DNA of 64,000 nucleotides from Ligula intestinalis (Eukaryota; Platyhelminthes; Cestoda; Diphyllobothriidea; Diphyllobothriidae). A program made the position numbers and the translations under genes. The notes beneath the pieces were generated by a model that saw only the letters and a list, made by a program, of their open reading frames with translations, had not been told where the DNA came from and ran no database searches. The stretch lies in NCBI GenBank assembly GCA_036362985.1, contig JAYGXS010000010.1, positions 6,225,293 through 6,289,292 of the forward strand, read 5' to 3'. How positions within the stretch are numbered: position 1 is the stretch's first letter; every line of letters begins with the position of its first letter. Of the stretch, positions 1 to 10,690 are shown piece after piece.

Positions 1-1917
1 ACATCAAAAGGAATCGCTCTATAAACTAAGTCTGCGAGATAGACTAAAGGACCTGAACGTCCAGATAAAGCCTGAGACTTCCAGGCTGAATGACCTTTTT
101 GTTAGTAAGCTTTTTACTTCTTCTACATCTTCCGCTCCTCTCACTTCCTCCGAAATATGGAAGAGTCTCAAACATCTCACTGGTCAATGCAATACACTGG
201 CACATGTTGATGCTGACCTAGACAGTTTAAACTCAAATTCCATCCACACTCCCACCGACTCCTATCTCCCGAAAAATGATATTTCCTTACCACCAAGTGA
301 TTTCTCTCCAGTGTCCGTGGCAACAGTCATGAAACACCTAAACAAGCTCAAAGATACAACAGCTGCCGGACCAGATGGCGTCTCCCCATTTCTCCTTAAA
401 TTTTGCTCTTTTCAATTAGCTCCTGTCTTGGCACATCTTATTAATTTATCTTTCATGGAGTCCAAGATTCCTGACGGCTGGAGTTTGGTCAAAATCACTC
501 CTATCCCGAAAAAAACCACTTCAATGGGTCCCAAATCCTTTCGCCTAATTACCTGCTCTTTTGCACTCCTCAAACTTACAGAACGAGCAGCTTTGGACAT
601 CATTAAGCCTTTTACATCCAATTTTTCTGATCCCTTGCAGTTTGCGTATAAGGCTAGGCGTAGTACACTAGATGCTGTTGCTCTGGTAGTCCACTCTGCT
701 CTTAGAGACTTGGACAAGGGATGTCGTTCATACGCATGTGCCTTTCTTGACTACTCCTCAGCCTTCAACACGATCCCGCAAAATCTTCTTCTTAATAAAA
801 CCTCTGCATGCGTCTCTCCTGGCTGGGCCGTCTCTTGGCTTGGGGACTATTTTACTTCCCGCGCCCAATTCGTTCAGAGCGGGAAGCGAAAATCCACGAT
901 CCTTCCCAACAATTGTGGAGTTCTGTAGGGGTTTATAATATCCCCTCATCTTTTTTCCCTGCATACTGATGACCTACGATTTCCAAACGCATGTTTGTTT
1001 GTCAAATATGCAGACGACATGGTTGTCGGCCATCCTCTCAAAAGCCAGACCCATCTTCAAACACTGAAGAACAGATTGAACCATGTCACAGCATGTTCGT
1101 CAGAATATGGCCTTTTACTTAATGAGCGGAAGTCAGTCCAGAGTATCTTCAGGCTGCGACCCTCCTCCAGTCCTGAAACCATCGACTTTCTGCCCAACAA
1201 GGTATCCTCCTTCCGATACCTTGGTGTAACAATATCTTCCAACCTCTCATTTACTCTTCATATTGAAGACCTTTTTATTAAAATCTGCAAACTTTTATAT
1301 TATATCCGCCGCTTGCGTTCTTATCACACCCCGCAAGCCCTCATCTGGCGTTTTAAAGACGCTTGTATCCTCCCTCTCATTCTTTACTGCTCTCCAGTAA
1401 AATTTCCAGCACTACTCAAAAACGACTTTATTATTATTAAACGTATTCTCCGCATGCTCTCTTCAGCTGCCGGCTATTCCTATGCTTTTTTTTTAGCTGA
1501 CCTTATAATTCAGTGACATTTCAAATTGGTCAAGAATTTCGTGAACCGCATTCTTAGTGATGATACTCACTCTTTCCACTCCGAACTAATGACTGCGAAG
1601 TCTTCTCGTACGACGCGCCGAAATTTCCGACATATGGCATGTCGTACATCAGCCTACCAGAACTCGATACTCCCATTCTTAGTACGCTTCCTCACGTGTG
1701 AAGAAACGGAAATTGAGAAGCTGAAAGCTGACCTGACTCCATAACTGATGTGGTAACTGTGTATACTTCTTAGTTTGAGTTTTCCGTGATCTTTGACCGT
1801 TTACTCTTGAGTTTTTGGACCTTTAAATTACTTTAGTTCTTGCTCTCCGTGATGGAGCCATTTTTTGCTGAAAGTTTGATACAATCATCAAAATAAAGTT
1901 CTCATCATCATCATCAT
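1..1917 (+). mobile_element. CR1/Jockey-like non-LTR retrotransposon, 3' part
   Basis: The element enters from the left edge and ends at a short ATC/TCA triplet tail (about 1902-1917) just after an AATAAA at 1891, typical of CR1-group 3' ends. One forward frame is open from base 2 to 1744 apart from two stop codons. A diverged 3' fragment lies at 16900-17182, another at 49000-49500, and a reverse copy at 17355-18245, so this is a resident family. The 5' half and any endonuclease domain lie outside the window. Confidence 0.85.
2..1744 (+). pseudogene. Non-LTR reverse transcriptase, broken by two nonsense codons
   Basis: RT of target-primed retrotransposition. Visible in order: the finger-region signature TAAGPDGVSPFLLK (about 350-400), KITPIPKK (490-515), a motif-A-like segment AFLDYSSAFNTI (740-775), the catalytic box FVKYADDMV (about 998-1024) and the downstream SSFRYLGVTISSNLS (1207-1250). 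The frame is continuous from base 2, but a TAG at 926-928 falls where GVPQG-type motif B is expected and a TGA at 1514-1516 cuts the C-terminal tail, which resumes in the same frame to 1744. No frameshift is needed, so decay is recent and only point mutations are seen. The protein is 5'-incomplete at the window edge. Confidence 0.85.
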
Positions 1918-2440
1918 TTGGATAAGCTGAAACCAAAACCACTACCCTTTCGCTCTTACCCTGTTTTGGTCCCTAGTGGCCACTTGGAAACTAATATCAG
2001 CCACTGACGCATGACGTCTTTGGCCTGCAAGGTCTGCGCGCCCACGCCAAATTTCGCCCATCTCAGGGTCACCACACGATCGCTAGCCTAGACATAAGTC
2101 GCGTTATTGGCTGCCTTAAAAAAGCATGCGCTGACATTCCGGTGATTCCCAACGCTCTTGTCACTCCGGAAGTGACGCCCTCGCAGCCGGCCTGCAGTCA
2201 TCCAAGAGTTGAAAATCTTTTCATCTATTCTCCTATCTTTCTGTACAGAATGCACTATTGTTAACATTGGCCCTCCAACCGTCTTCCTTCTCGTAAAGAA
2301 CCTTGGTCTGAAGATCGCAGTTGCTAGGGTTCAACTAACTTAACCCCCTGAGATATCCCCGTCACCTCTTTCTCAAGGATAGGCTTTTAACTTAGAGTTA
2401 GAGCATTATGGGTTATAAGGGGTTTGGCAGATTTTCTTGA
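1918..2440. other. Unassigned spacer
   Basis: No ORF, repeat partner or RNA gene recognised. It is an ordinary mixed-composition stretch between the CR1-like tail and a tRNA-like repeat. Confidence 0.4.
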
Positions 2441-2454
2441 TTCTACTTTACCCA

Positions 2455-2575
2455 CTTGGGAAAAAACTCTCGGCATTTGGTGGGATTCGAACCCGCATAG
2501 TAGCGAAGGCCGTAATCGAAAGCCAATTTTCTACCATTATGCTACAAATGCCACGCTTCATACGCTTTTCTGCCA
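2455..2575 (-). repeat. tRNA-derived SINE-like repeat (type 2)
   Basis: On the minus strand, 2552 down to 2471 folds like a tRNA: 7-base acceptor ends GGCATTT and AAATGCC, an A-box-like TAGCATAATGGTAG and a B-box GGTTCGAATCC. The anticodon arm is poor and no clean anticodon can be named. The same body followed by an AAAAACTC/AATTGGGTTAA-like tail recurs at 21799-21881, 22070-22200 and 59830-59918, so this is a dispersed SINE or tRNA pseudogene rather than a single functional tRNA. Confidence 0.6.
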
Positions 2576-2624
2576 AACCCCCTAATACTTACGTCAGCCT
2601 AGTAGTCAGAAACAGGCTTTTGCT

Positions 2625-2715
2625 AATGTTTCTGATGATTAATCCGCGACGGATGTCCAAACGTCAGGCGAATAAACGTATTGTACCAGCGATCGAGTCG
2701 TCTTCTTCGCAATTA
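2625..2715 (+). mobile_element. PLE-A 3' end fragment
   Basis: It carries the type A 3' signature: CTGATGA, then ATCCG-CGA-CGGAT, then a mutated GAAAC (CAAAC here), GTCAGGCGAATAAA, a near-terminal block CCAGCGATCGAG and a TTC run. The same end is found near 21536, 21716, 62300 (minus), 63111 (plus) and at the right window edge. It directly precedes type B RT sequence in the same orientation, giving a head-to-tail mixed-family junction. Confidence 0.75.
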
Positions 2716-4400
2716 GCACCTTTATCATGTTCACATGCACTTGAATCTTTATTTTGCACTCAACGTCCTGACGCGATCAAAGGCATATCCATGTTATCCT
2801 TCGATGTTGTCTCACTGTTCACTTCCATCCCACAACAACTAGCAATTGATGTTGTCGGACAACTTCTACCCGAACGCTACGATGACAGCGAGAAACCACT
2901 CAAGTCTCAACATCTGCTTGAACTTTTACAACATTGCCTCAAAACGTACTTCACATTTGGCGGACAAATATATGAGCAGATTAAAGGAACTCCCATGGGC
3001 TCCCCCCTGTCAGGCCTGATTGCTGAAGTGGTACTCCGACGGATAGAACACTTGGTCTTCACCAAGTATCAACCGAAGTTTTGGGCTCGTTATGTTGATG
3101 ACACCTTCGCCATTGTTAAAACATCTGACATCGAGCACCTCAAAGAGCTATTGAACTCGGTTGATCCAAATATCCAGTTCACAATGGAGGTGGAAACAAA
3201 TGAAGAACTGCCCTTCCTCGATGTCCTGGTACGCCGGTGTTCGACTGGACTACTGCAAACTACAGTATTCAGGAAGGCCACCAGCACGAATTAGGTACTC
3301 AATTTTAACAGTAACCACCCCATGTGCCACAAACTCAGCTGCGTCCGTACTCTTTTCCAAAGAGTTCAAACACACTGCAGCACACCAGCCGCCCAAAGAG
3401 CTGAACAACAACATCTTCAGGAACTCTTCCGAGCTAATGGCTACCCAAACTCGTGTGTCAAACAAAGCAGACGCCGAGTGAACAAACGACGACTAGAACA
3501 AAAGCAGCCCGAAGTCTGGAGGGCCATTCCGTACATAAAAGGGGTCTCCGAAACAGTCTCACAACTGTTACAACCTGCTGCCGTGGGCATAGCCCATCGA
3601 CCTCAAGCGACAATACGCCACCAGGTGATGCAGCCTAAAGACCGACTGCCTCTTAAAGAAACCTCTGCAGTCGTCTACAAGATACTTTGCAGTGAGAGAG
3701 ACTGCGATTATGTTGGGGAAACAGGCCGCAAACTGCAAACCCGCCTACAAGAGCACAAACGAGCGGCCCAGAAGCTGGACCCAAACTCACAACTGGCGGC
3801 ACACATCGCAGAAACTGGCCATAACTTTGATCTCCAAGGGGCGACCATCGTAGGCCGAGGAACCTCAAAAGCCGACAGTCTGACACTCGAGGCATGGTAC
3901 TCAGATGCCAACTCAGTCAAGAGGCATCTGGACCTGCCAGCGGCCTACAAAGTATTGCGCCACTTCGTTAGAAATAGCCGGGACGAAGCCAAATCAAAGG
4001 TAAGAATGGCAAGCAACCAGGAAATCACAACGAACCGGCTGGAAGAGGAGGCAGCGTTACCAGGGCCCTCGACCGGGCGACAAGGCGGCATACTAATTGC
4101 TGTTCATGACCCCCAGCCCCGCGGACAGCTAATTCGCCTACACCAACATAACTGCCCCTCCGACCCCTCCGATCCCAGTGACAGCTAATTGATCTCCTCC
4201 CCCACCCCCCTTTTTTTTCATTTGCTGTTTCTAATCCCTTGATAACCTGACGATTTCTGGCATTTGATTGGCCTTTGGCCACTATAATTATCCTCGTTTT
4301 TGGTTGCTTTCTCATCTCTGAAGATGGACACCTGTAAGTGTTCGAAAGCTCAGAACAATAAATCAATTGATCTGGTGCTCGACCTACCTTCTTCCTCATC
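2716..4400 (+). mobile_element. 5'-truncated Penelope-like element, type B
   Basis: A 1.7-kb copy running from RT motif A to the 3' terminus. The end holds CTGAAGAT, hairpin arms GGACAC and GTGTTC, GAAAGC, AATAAA, a block CTGGTGCTCGACC and a TTC-rich tail (4318-4396). Sequence upstream of about 2760 does not match the RT N-terminus of the intact copy at 54261-56867, so the element is 5' truncated. No inverted copy of its 3' end is visible at the left side, unlike many other copies here. Confidence 0.85.
2761..4188 (+). pseudogene. PLE-B RT plus GIY-YIG protein, one nonsense codon
   Basis: RT motifs in order: motif A SFDVVSLFTSIP (about 2799-2834), motif B GTPMGSPLSGLIAE (2989-3030), catalytic box ARYVDDTFAIV (3087-3119), then LPFLDVLV (3210-3234). 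A TAG at 3292-3294 stands in the conserved ATNTR.. segment; the same frame resumes at once (SNHPMCHKLSCVRTLF) and runs to 4188. The second half holds the linker IPYIKGVSETVSQLL and a GIY-YIG nuclease with the pair of cysteines in VVYKILCSERDCDYVGETG (3671-3726), followed by RLQEHKRA. The N-terminal third of the RT is missing. Known role of the family: target-primed integration by an RT with a cis endonuclease. Confidence 0.85.
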
Positions 4401-4837
4401 CATGAAAGCATGTTTAGGGCTATTTTTACGCGCGTCAGTTAAACCTTCTGACACCTGCCCCCCGATAATAGGGATGAACCGGGGTAGAAAATACAGTTGA
4501 AGTCTTCTCGCCTTACATCCTTTAGGAGGGCCTTGAACGCTGTCGGCAGCGTTGCGAATTCAAACCGTCCTTTTGTTTTCCAGGAATCATAGCCCAAACT
4601 TTATTTGTAGAAGACAACGCCTATGCGATTATATATTGTCCATGTTTTTTCGTCATTGTAAAGAATGGAATAGAACATTTCTTACCAAATGTGAATGCCC
4701 TCTTATTCATGAAGTAACATGGGTTTAATTAAGTCTGCAGCAAGTCCATTGATGGTTGAAAAGGGCATACAACTTCGTGGGACGTCAGTGTTGGCGTCGA
4801 AGTGTATACTTTCCTTACGGGGAATCAAATCAGTTCT
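4401..4837. other. Unassigned spacer
   Basis: No repeat partner, RNA gene or convincing coding region seen. Confidence 0.35.
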
Positions 4838-5195
4838 GAATACAGTTGTAGCGACCTTGTATTCTAAAGCATGCATGTCCTGCATGTCGGGCTCTAGTGC
4901 GCGCCAAACATGTCAAGGTCACGGGTATGTCTGACCTCACTAGCAAATCGTTTCTCAAGGTCAGTCCACAAAGGATCACAGTGCGGGGATTATTTACGAT
5001 CAGACACTCCCGGAGCGCCCCGCTCATGGCTCGACTTGCACTCGTCTGGGAGTCGCTAACCCATTTCGCATGTTCAACTCATTCTACACTTAATTAAATT
5101 ATACCTAACACTCTTGCCTTCAACGCCTTATATTATTCACTAGCTCTGTCGTTCTGTCGTCTATTATCCGGCTGGACTACTTCATATCCCACGCA
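4838..5195 (+). repeat. Dispersed repeat R2, copy 1
   Basis: About 355 bp matching 19630-20030 in the same orientation, including shared blocks such as TTACGATCAGACACTCCCGG and TCTGGGAGTCGCTAACCCAT, with short indels. No coding signature and no tail could be recognised; it may be the end of an unidentified retroelement. Confidence 0.65.
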
Positions 5196-5980
5196 TTAAT
5201 CAATGCAGGCAGATCCATCTGAACTGACTTGCTCGGTTTCTTTATACTGCAATGATAATTTACGGCGTGTTGAGGCCATTAACGATCGCTTGATCGAGCA
5301 CCACACCACCAGAAGTCAGAATCCGCTTTTATCTATCTCTCCTAATCGACAAAATTACTGTTATCTTGCCTGCACCTAACAGCGGGCCAAAATGTAAATT
5401 GGTAAAAAAGGTCTGTTTTACGTTCTCATAACAGAAATGCAGTCTTCCATTAAATATTGAAACATCAAGACTCAAAGTACCGCACCTTTAAGTGTATTTC
5501 GCTTCAAATTTACTTAGTTAATTTCATTTGGATTTTCGAGTTTTGAATACTTTCGAGGTCCTCCGGGTTTCGGTTTTTCCTTGACACTGGAAGTAAACAG
5601 GTAGTCTTCACTCATCACATAGCAATTTTGAGGGGTGCTCACGTGGTTTCAGTTCGTCTGTACCTTGTGCCTGTATAACCATCATATATAAGATGCAAGC
5701 CATTTTAACTTCAAGTGAACTTGCTTATCTTGAAAGGAATGACCTTTTGTGACATGAACACATTTTAATGACTCAAAATTCAATCACAACGACTCAGGAA
5801 TTCCCCTTTACGCTATCGCAGTACGAATTCTTCTTCGATTTAACGCCTAAGGATGGTTAAAATGTCAGTAAAGATGCTGTTAGCTTTGTATGCTTACTAT
5901 ATACCATTTGCAAGATCTCGAAAGTATCAAAAATTACGTAAATGATCGGTGAGTCTCACACTATCATCATATTCCCAACC
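5196..5980. other. Unassigned AT-rich spacer
   Basis: No supported feature. Confidence 0.35.
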
Positions 5981-5984
5981 ACAA

Positions 5985-6060
5985 CCGCCTGGAATTTGGT
6001 ATAACTGACTGACGACGACTAATAAGCCAGAAATTGCCATTCCTGCCGCCCTTGTATTTT
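5985..6060 (+). repeat. SINE type 1 fragment
   Basis: A truncated piece of the type 1 SINE body: CTGACTGACGACGACTAATAAGCCAGAAATTGCCATTCCTG-like order of short blocks (ACTAATAAGCCAGAAATTGC, then CCCTTGTATTTTCACTCC). The tRNA-like head is absent. Confidence 0.5.
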
Positions 6061-6354
6061 CACTCCATCATTGCTATTCGAGTGCACAAGAATTTTGTTT
6101 TTCGAATTATGATAACTTTTCGGCACATCTGTCATACAAAAGGAGATAAAGGTTGAAATACCCATTTCTTCAATTACCCAGGAACACGAGATGTTCAGTT
6201 CACCACGGCTTCCATTCCGACTATCGATAGCACACCAGTTGTTAAATCGAACCTTCCATTTTTATTTGGTATGGTCATGCTTAGCATTGTTTCCACCGGA
6301 ACTACATATTTTTAACTTAAAGTTTTTTACTTACTGTCGTGCTTGCCATTAATC

Positions 6355-6645
6355 GTTGTAAATGGCAGGATTTATTGATATCAGAAAATGTCGTGACAGC
6401 TCCTCGGCTGTATCTTGTCGCTGCATGACGAAGATAACTACTTCCCATACGTTGACTTAACGCGCTGTCTTTCATCGATTGTTTTTTAAACTGAACCAGA
6501 TTCCTTGCTGTTATGCCATTTATTTTGTGAAATTCCCAATTGCTTTGTCTCCTCGTTATCTTCCTGATCCAGCGACAAGACGTAGCTGAGAAGCTGTCGC
6601 GAAATCTATTGATATCCATAAATCCTGCCGTAAATGCCTCCTTTA
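6355..6645. repeat. Inverted-repeat (hairpin) element
   Basis: Left arm 6355-6447 and right arm 6548-6645 are reverse complements with scattered mismatches; both contain CAGGATTTAT, GATATCA, GACAGC and TCTTGTCGCTG in matching order. The loop is about 100 bp. An open frame of 118 codons on the minus strand spans both arms and is explained by the palindrome. It resembles a small foldback or MITE. Confidence 0.6.
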
Positions 6646-6649
6646 AATT

Positions 6650-8085
6650 TCTACCGGAGAACAAATGCTTCAAACAAATGGTTGTCTAGCTGAAAATGGT
6701 TACTTTTGCAGCTGTGTCCGTACGCAATCGTTTTCCACAAATTTACGACTATTCGACTTGAAAATTTGCGTTTATGCATCGGACTAAAACTATACTTCAC
6801 GAGGGTCCGATATATTGGATTTGATGGTCGTTTCTAACTTGGATCTGCGACATGAATATAAATTGGATCGATACTATCTAGGCTTCAAAAGCCAAAACGC
6901 TACGAAAATATCGATTACTCCCACGAAGTTGAGGCCTCTTATCGCAAGAAAACAGATGGCCAGGTGACGTCAGAAAGCGTGTCAGCGAAATCAATCGATG
7001 AAAACATCGCAACGCACGTGGGGAAGGCAGAAAAGTTAGCTTTACTCAGGGGCGAGAGCGCTACCCCGCCATGGGTGCGAACGTTGCAGGGCTGTATGAT
7101 TTTGCGCAGTCTAGTAATTATTACATGGACAGGCAAAAATTAAACGATTTTTTTAAATTTGGGACATAAAGAGTTCTCTCGGAAGGACGCATAGTTCTGC
7201 GACGATGAAAGCCGTTGTGAAAAAATTGCCTATTCGACAGATTATATTTTTAAAAACGGCGGCGTATTTGGATAGGAACGAAGAAAAACATACTCGTAAA
7301 CTTAGATAAGTCGAAAGATGCTTCGTGAGAACAGTGTAAGAAGTAGTTAATTGTAAAGTAGGGACGTTAGATACCACTTTCAATCGTCTTGAGTGGAGAA
7401 TATTGAAAATAACACGCGATTGGTATACTTTACAGTAAAAACTTTGTGACTATAATAATAACAGTGGACAGTGCCCTTTTATATTAGAGTGCAGTGCGAT
7501 AAATTGGCATGTCATGAAAGAAAGTCGCTTAGCTCCCAGAAAACTTGCCACGTTGTTGAACCTTTGTCTGCAGTCAACCCGATTGAGGTTATTTATTTAT
7601 CTTGCAATATTTCTTGATATCTAAACGGGTTTATCAGGTCTACATGTCTGGAAAAGTGACGCCCCCCTTCAAGACTATGGCTACGCTCTCGGTTACAGAA
7701 ACAGAGTGCTTCGAGTAATACTTAGAAAAAACTGTGATCTGCCTAATCTATATTCTTCTGATGTGATTAAGCTGTTCACAGAGTTTATCTTAAGAGACTG
7801 ATTACAGATTGTACCACCTATGTTTTACTCTTATATGACTCACTTTGGATGTTTTGTTGTGAAAAGTGAATATAAAGGGAGACCTTCTCCCGGCCCGAAC
7901 TTCTCAAGCCAAACAACTTTGTAATAATTTTTCGTGCTGATAAGCTTGGCACTAGCTAAAAACCTAGTCACGCGTGTTTCGCGGATCTTGCTCTACTGCA
8001 TTACACAGTTATGAATGGTTCAGCTACTTAGTGGGTCCCCTAGATTTTCCCATGTGTTTTCTGAGAGATGAACATCGGCTCATAT
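6650..8085. other. Unassigned spacer
   Basis: Mostly AT-rich, with a GC-richer patch at 6950-7110. No repeat partner or coding motif recognised. Confidence 0.35.
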
Positions 8086-8090
8086 TAAGC

Positions 8091-8770
8091 CATGCTTATT
8101 TTCAAAAGTCGGTTTATTAGGCAAAACATGTTTTTGACAATTCTTCGTCAGGCCACAAACATTGCAAGACAATGAATATTTGACCGCTTATAAAAATCAA
8201 TAAATGTCCTAGGCGAGCGCCTATTAGCTACTGCGGACTTTGTGAGTCTGCGCAATTGGAGCAGGATACATTGGCCGAAAAATGAGGTGCCTGGAAAAAA
8301 GAGTACGTGAACACTTTCCGGCATGGTTAAGGTGAAACTAAATCGACCTCAAGCTCTATTCTCACACAACTTATCGATACAAATCACCGAGTCGATAATA
8401 GTGAAGCCTTTTTAGGTTGTCTACCGGACATCAACCAACTACTCCAAGGGCCTACGCCAAAGGGTGCTGGCAACGGCGGAAGCAGTGACTATAGGCCTAA
8501 TGCTGGCAGAAAACTTTGGCACAAGCCCTGTCGCCGACGCCAGGTGACGATAGTACATCGCCCCAGTCACGATTGGCAGTCGCTCACCGAACACACTGAC
8601 CACTTACGCAGACTGACAAAGTCCGCAGTGCCCAATAGGCGCTCACCTAGGCCAATTATTGATTTTTGTAGACCTCCAAATGTTCATTGTTTTGCAAAAT
8701 TTGCGGTCGGACGAAGAATTGCCAAAAAACATGTTTTGCCTTATAAACTGACTTTTCAAGCTAACCTTGT
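8091..8770 (+). mobile_element. Mini-PLE, type G, with inverted ends
   Basis: A truncated PLE bounded by inverted repeats: left 8091-8241 (minus orientation of the 3' end) and right 8613-8770 (plus). Both arms contain AAAACATG, AATTCTTCGTC, AAAATCAATAA and GAGCGCCTATT in mirrored order. Between them is a GIY-YIG fragment and its downstream tail. The right arm ends with a decayed form of the GAA-AATTG-CCGAAAAC signature also seen at 27932-27955. Confidence 0.75.
8245..8336 (+). pseudogene. PLE-G GIY-YIG nuclease fragment
   Basis: It translates to a CAIGAGYIGRKMRCLEKRV-like peptide followed by REHFPAWL: the YIG-R half of a GIY-YIG domain with the EH and W positions usual in PLEs, then a stop. 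Only about 30 residues survive. The match at 27395-27480 (CGAGYIGRTTRSLEKRV, REHI) confirms the family. Confidence 0.7.
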
Positions 8771-8879
8771 TTAATTACCAAGGAAATTGACCCAAGTTTA
8801 CTTGTATAAGTGGTACATGCACCTTTATCGGCCCTTATCTTGCACACAACTCCAGAGACTGCGCCCAGCGATCACAAGC

Positions 8880-9420
8880 CCACAGCAGCCTCGGCTGGCG
8901 GGCTAAATCAGGTGAGGATTTCCGTGTTATGTGTGCCTCGACAGCCAGTATGACTCCCCCTACACCCGTACACCTCCCTTCCCCCCCCCCCTCCCCCCCC
9001 CCCCCTCGGGTTCCCTCTATCCCTCCTCTCTCCCCCCCTCACCGCCCCTTTCCACCCAGTCTCTTGGCCTCCCCCTCCTCCCACCCGCCGCCGAGGGTAA
9101 CAAGAGGAAGCATAGTCTGCCTAAACCGATTGGTTCGTTTTCGGTAGCCGCCCGGGGCGACTGAGGCCCTCGCGCTGAGGGGCACGAGGACGGGCCGGGG
9201 ACAGGTGGCCTAAACAAGGGCTCGGTTCACGACACCCGCCAGTAGACCATTGCCCACGGACTGCAATGCACGCTATCGAAAAATATAAAATTAACAAAAG
9301 CAATAATTTCCTTCACCATGCCCCTATCGCCGCCCACCGTTCCCTCCGGACTACTCTCCTGGTATTGCGTCTGGGTCTGCTTACCGTAGCTCCTGGCAGT
9401 TTCGCTTCCTTTTAGATGGT
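8880..9420 (+). other. GC/C-rich tract ahead of an RTE-like remnant
   Basis: Two C homopolymer runs at about 8979-9005 sit within 200 bp of pyrimidine-rich sequence, followed by GC-rich sequence to 9250. Proline-rich open frames here come from composition alone. It may be the 5' leader of the retroelement remnant that follows, but I found no second copy to test this. Confidence 0.35.
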
Positions 9421-9424
9421 CCCC

Positions 9425-10690
9425 GGGAGTACACGGCCGGAAACAATTCTATTTGCCCGGTGACAGGCGCGCTACAAGGTAGCAATCGCTATTCTCGGTG
9501 AAACTGTATGCTCCCAGCAGGGTCTGCTGGAGGAGGGTGGGTGCCAGTTGTACGTTCTTCTGAAGCGACGCTTGTGTCGCCTTTGATATCCGGAACATCT
9601 ACTGACTGATGGAAACCTACATTCGCCCCAATCATCAGCATCTGCACCTCCTATCCTGTCCCAATCCTAAGTGCGACCTCTGATGAGCATGACAACACAT
9701 TCTACGCTGAACTGTGCTGAAGATGGACAAACTGGTTGTTTTTCGCGACTGCCACGTCCGCGTTGGGATCGACGACGCTGCCCAGCAGGGGTACTGGGTC
9801 TCACAGTTTGAAGGACTATATCCAGGAGGGCCTTCTTTTTCTATGAATTTGACCGGAAGATTATCTCTTGCTGACCAATAGCTTTTTCACCTACCGACGA
9901 GAGAAAAGGCCAAAGGTATGTACCCCGATCGCAACGCGGCCCTAAATAACTCTTGGAAGAGACTGAATCGCAGCTAGACGCATAGAGCGAATCTCATCCA
10001 ATATCGACGGGCCTGGAGACATATAGCATATATCGGTGCCGGAATCTACAAAGCTGGCCTGATCATTGCTGTCAAAGCAAAAAAGGCTGCTTCGAAGTCA
10101 CAAGTCCCTCAGATCCCCATCGTCATCGCGGGACCATTCCGAAATGCCCAAGCTGCCAACCCATTTTCTACGCGAGAATAGCCGTCGTCGGACATTTTTA
10201 GACACAACGCAATGATGTTCCGACGCATCAAGTTCTACACAAAAAACACTCCTACAGCCCCCCCCCATGCTTCATATCTTGCGATGGCGATCACCTCCGT
10301 CACCCATGAATCACCGTTCTAAATCACTGACGCCATCCTTCCTGCAGTAATCCCCCGCGTCGACCACAGTGGTGACCACCGCAAATCCCACCTCCCTCAC
10401 TCCCACCACCTCTAACGACGGGCCAACTTCTTCCTGTGCCACCAGCGCTCGAGTCTCATCTGCTTTCGTTGCGATTGCACCAATAGACCACGCATCGGTC
10501 GAGTCGAGCGCACAAAGACTAGTGAACCAGTGCCTGGAGCACTAACACACAACTGAGACCACCGTATCCACCGCCGTCACTGCTCTCGAGCAGTTCTTCA
10601 ATGTATGTTCCTCTTAGGCCGCATGCATCGCTGTGATAGCCTGCGGTAGAACACCGCCGGCTATACCTGGAAGGACGGCCACTACGCGAG
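9425..10690 (+). pseudogene. RTE-like retrotransposon remnant, internally deleted
   Basis: Translating across frames gives pieces of one retroelement protein: an AP-endonuclease-like segment DKLVVFRDCHVRVGIDDAA (about 9725-9780, compare the family's LVVLGDFNARVG) and FHLPTREKAKG (9886-9918); then, with the RT catalytic core missing, a C-terminal YRRAWRHI..AVKAKKAA segment (10000-10095), a zinc-finger-like CPSCQPIFYARIAVVGHF (10147-10200) and a TKTSEPVPGA linker (10510-10540) followed by a second degenerate finger. Several stops and frameshifts. RTE-like elements ending in C2H2-type fingers are, from memory, abundant in diphyllobothriidean tapeworms. Confidence 0.6.

Noticed and set aside
2471..2552. 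Functional tRNA gene on the minus strand
   Set aside because: Acceptor ends and B box are good, but the anticodon arm does not fold and the body is dispersed in several copies, so it is called SINE-like.
6317..6673. 118-codon minus-strand gene
   Set aside because: It spans both arms of a palindrome; its length follows from the inverted repeat and no motif is seen.
8929..9303. Proline-rich and arginine-rich small proteins
   Set aside because: Overlapping frames on both strands are open only because of C/G homopolymer composition.
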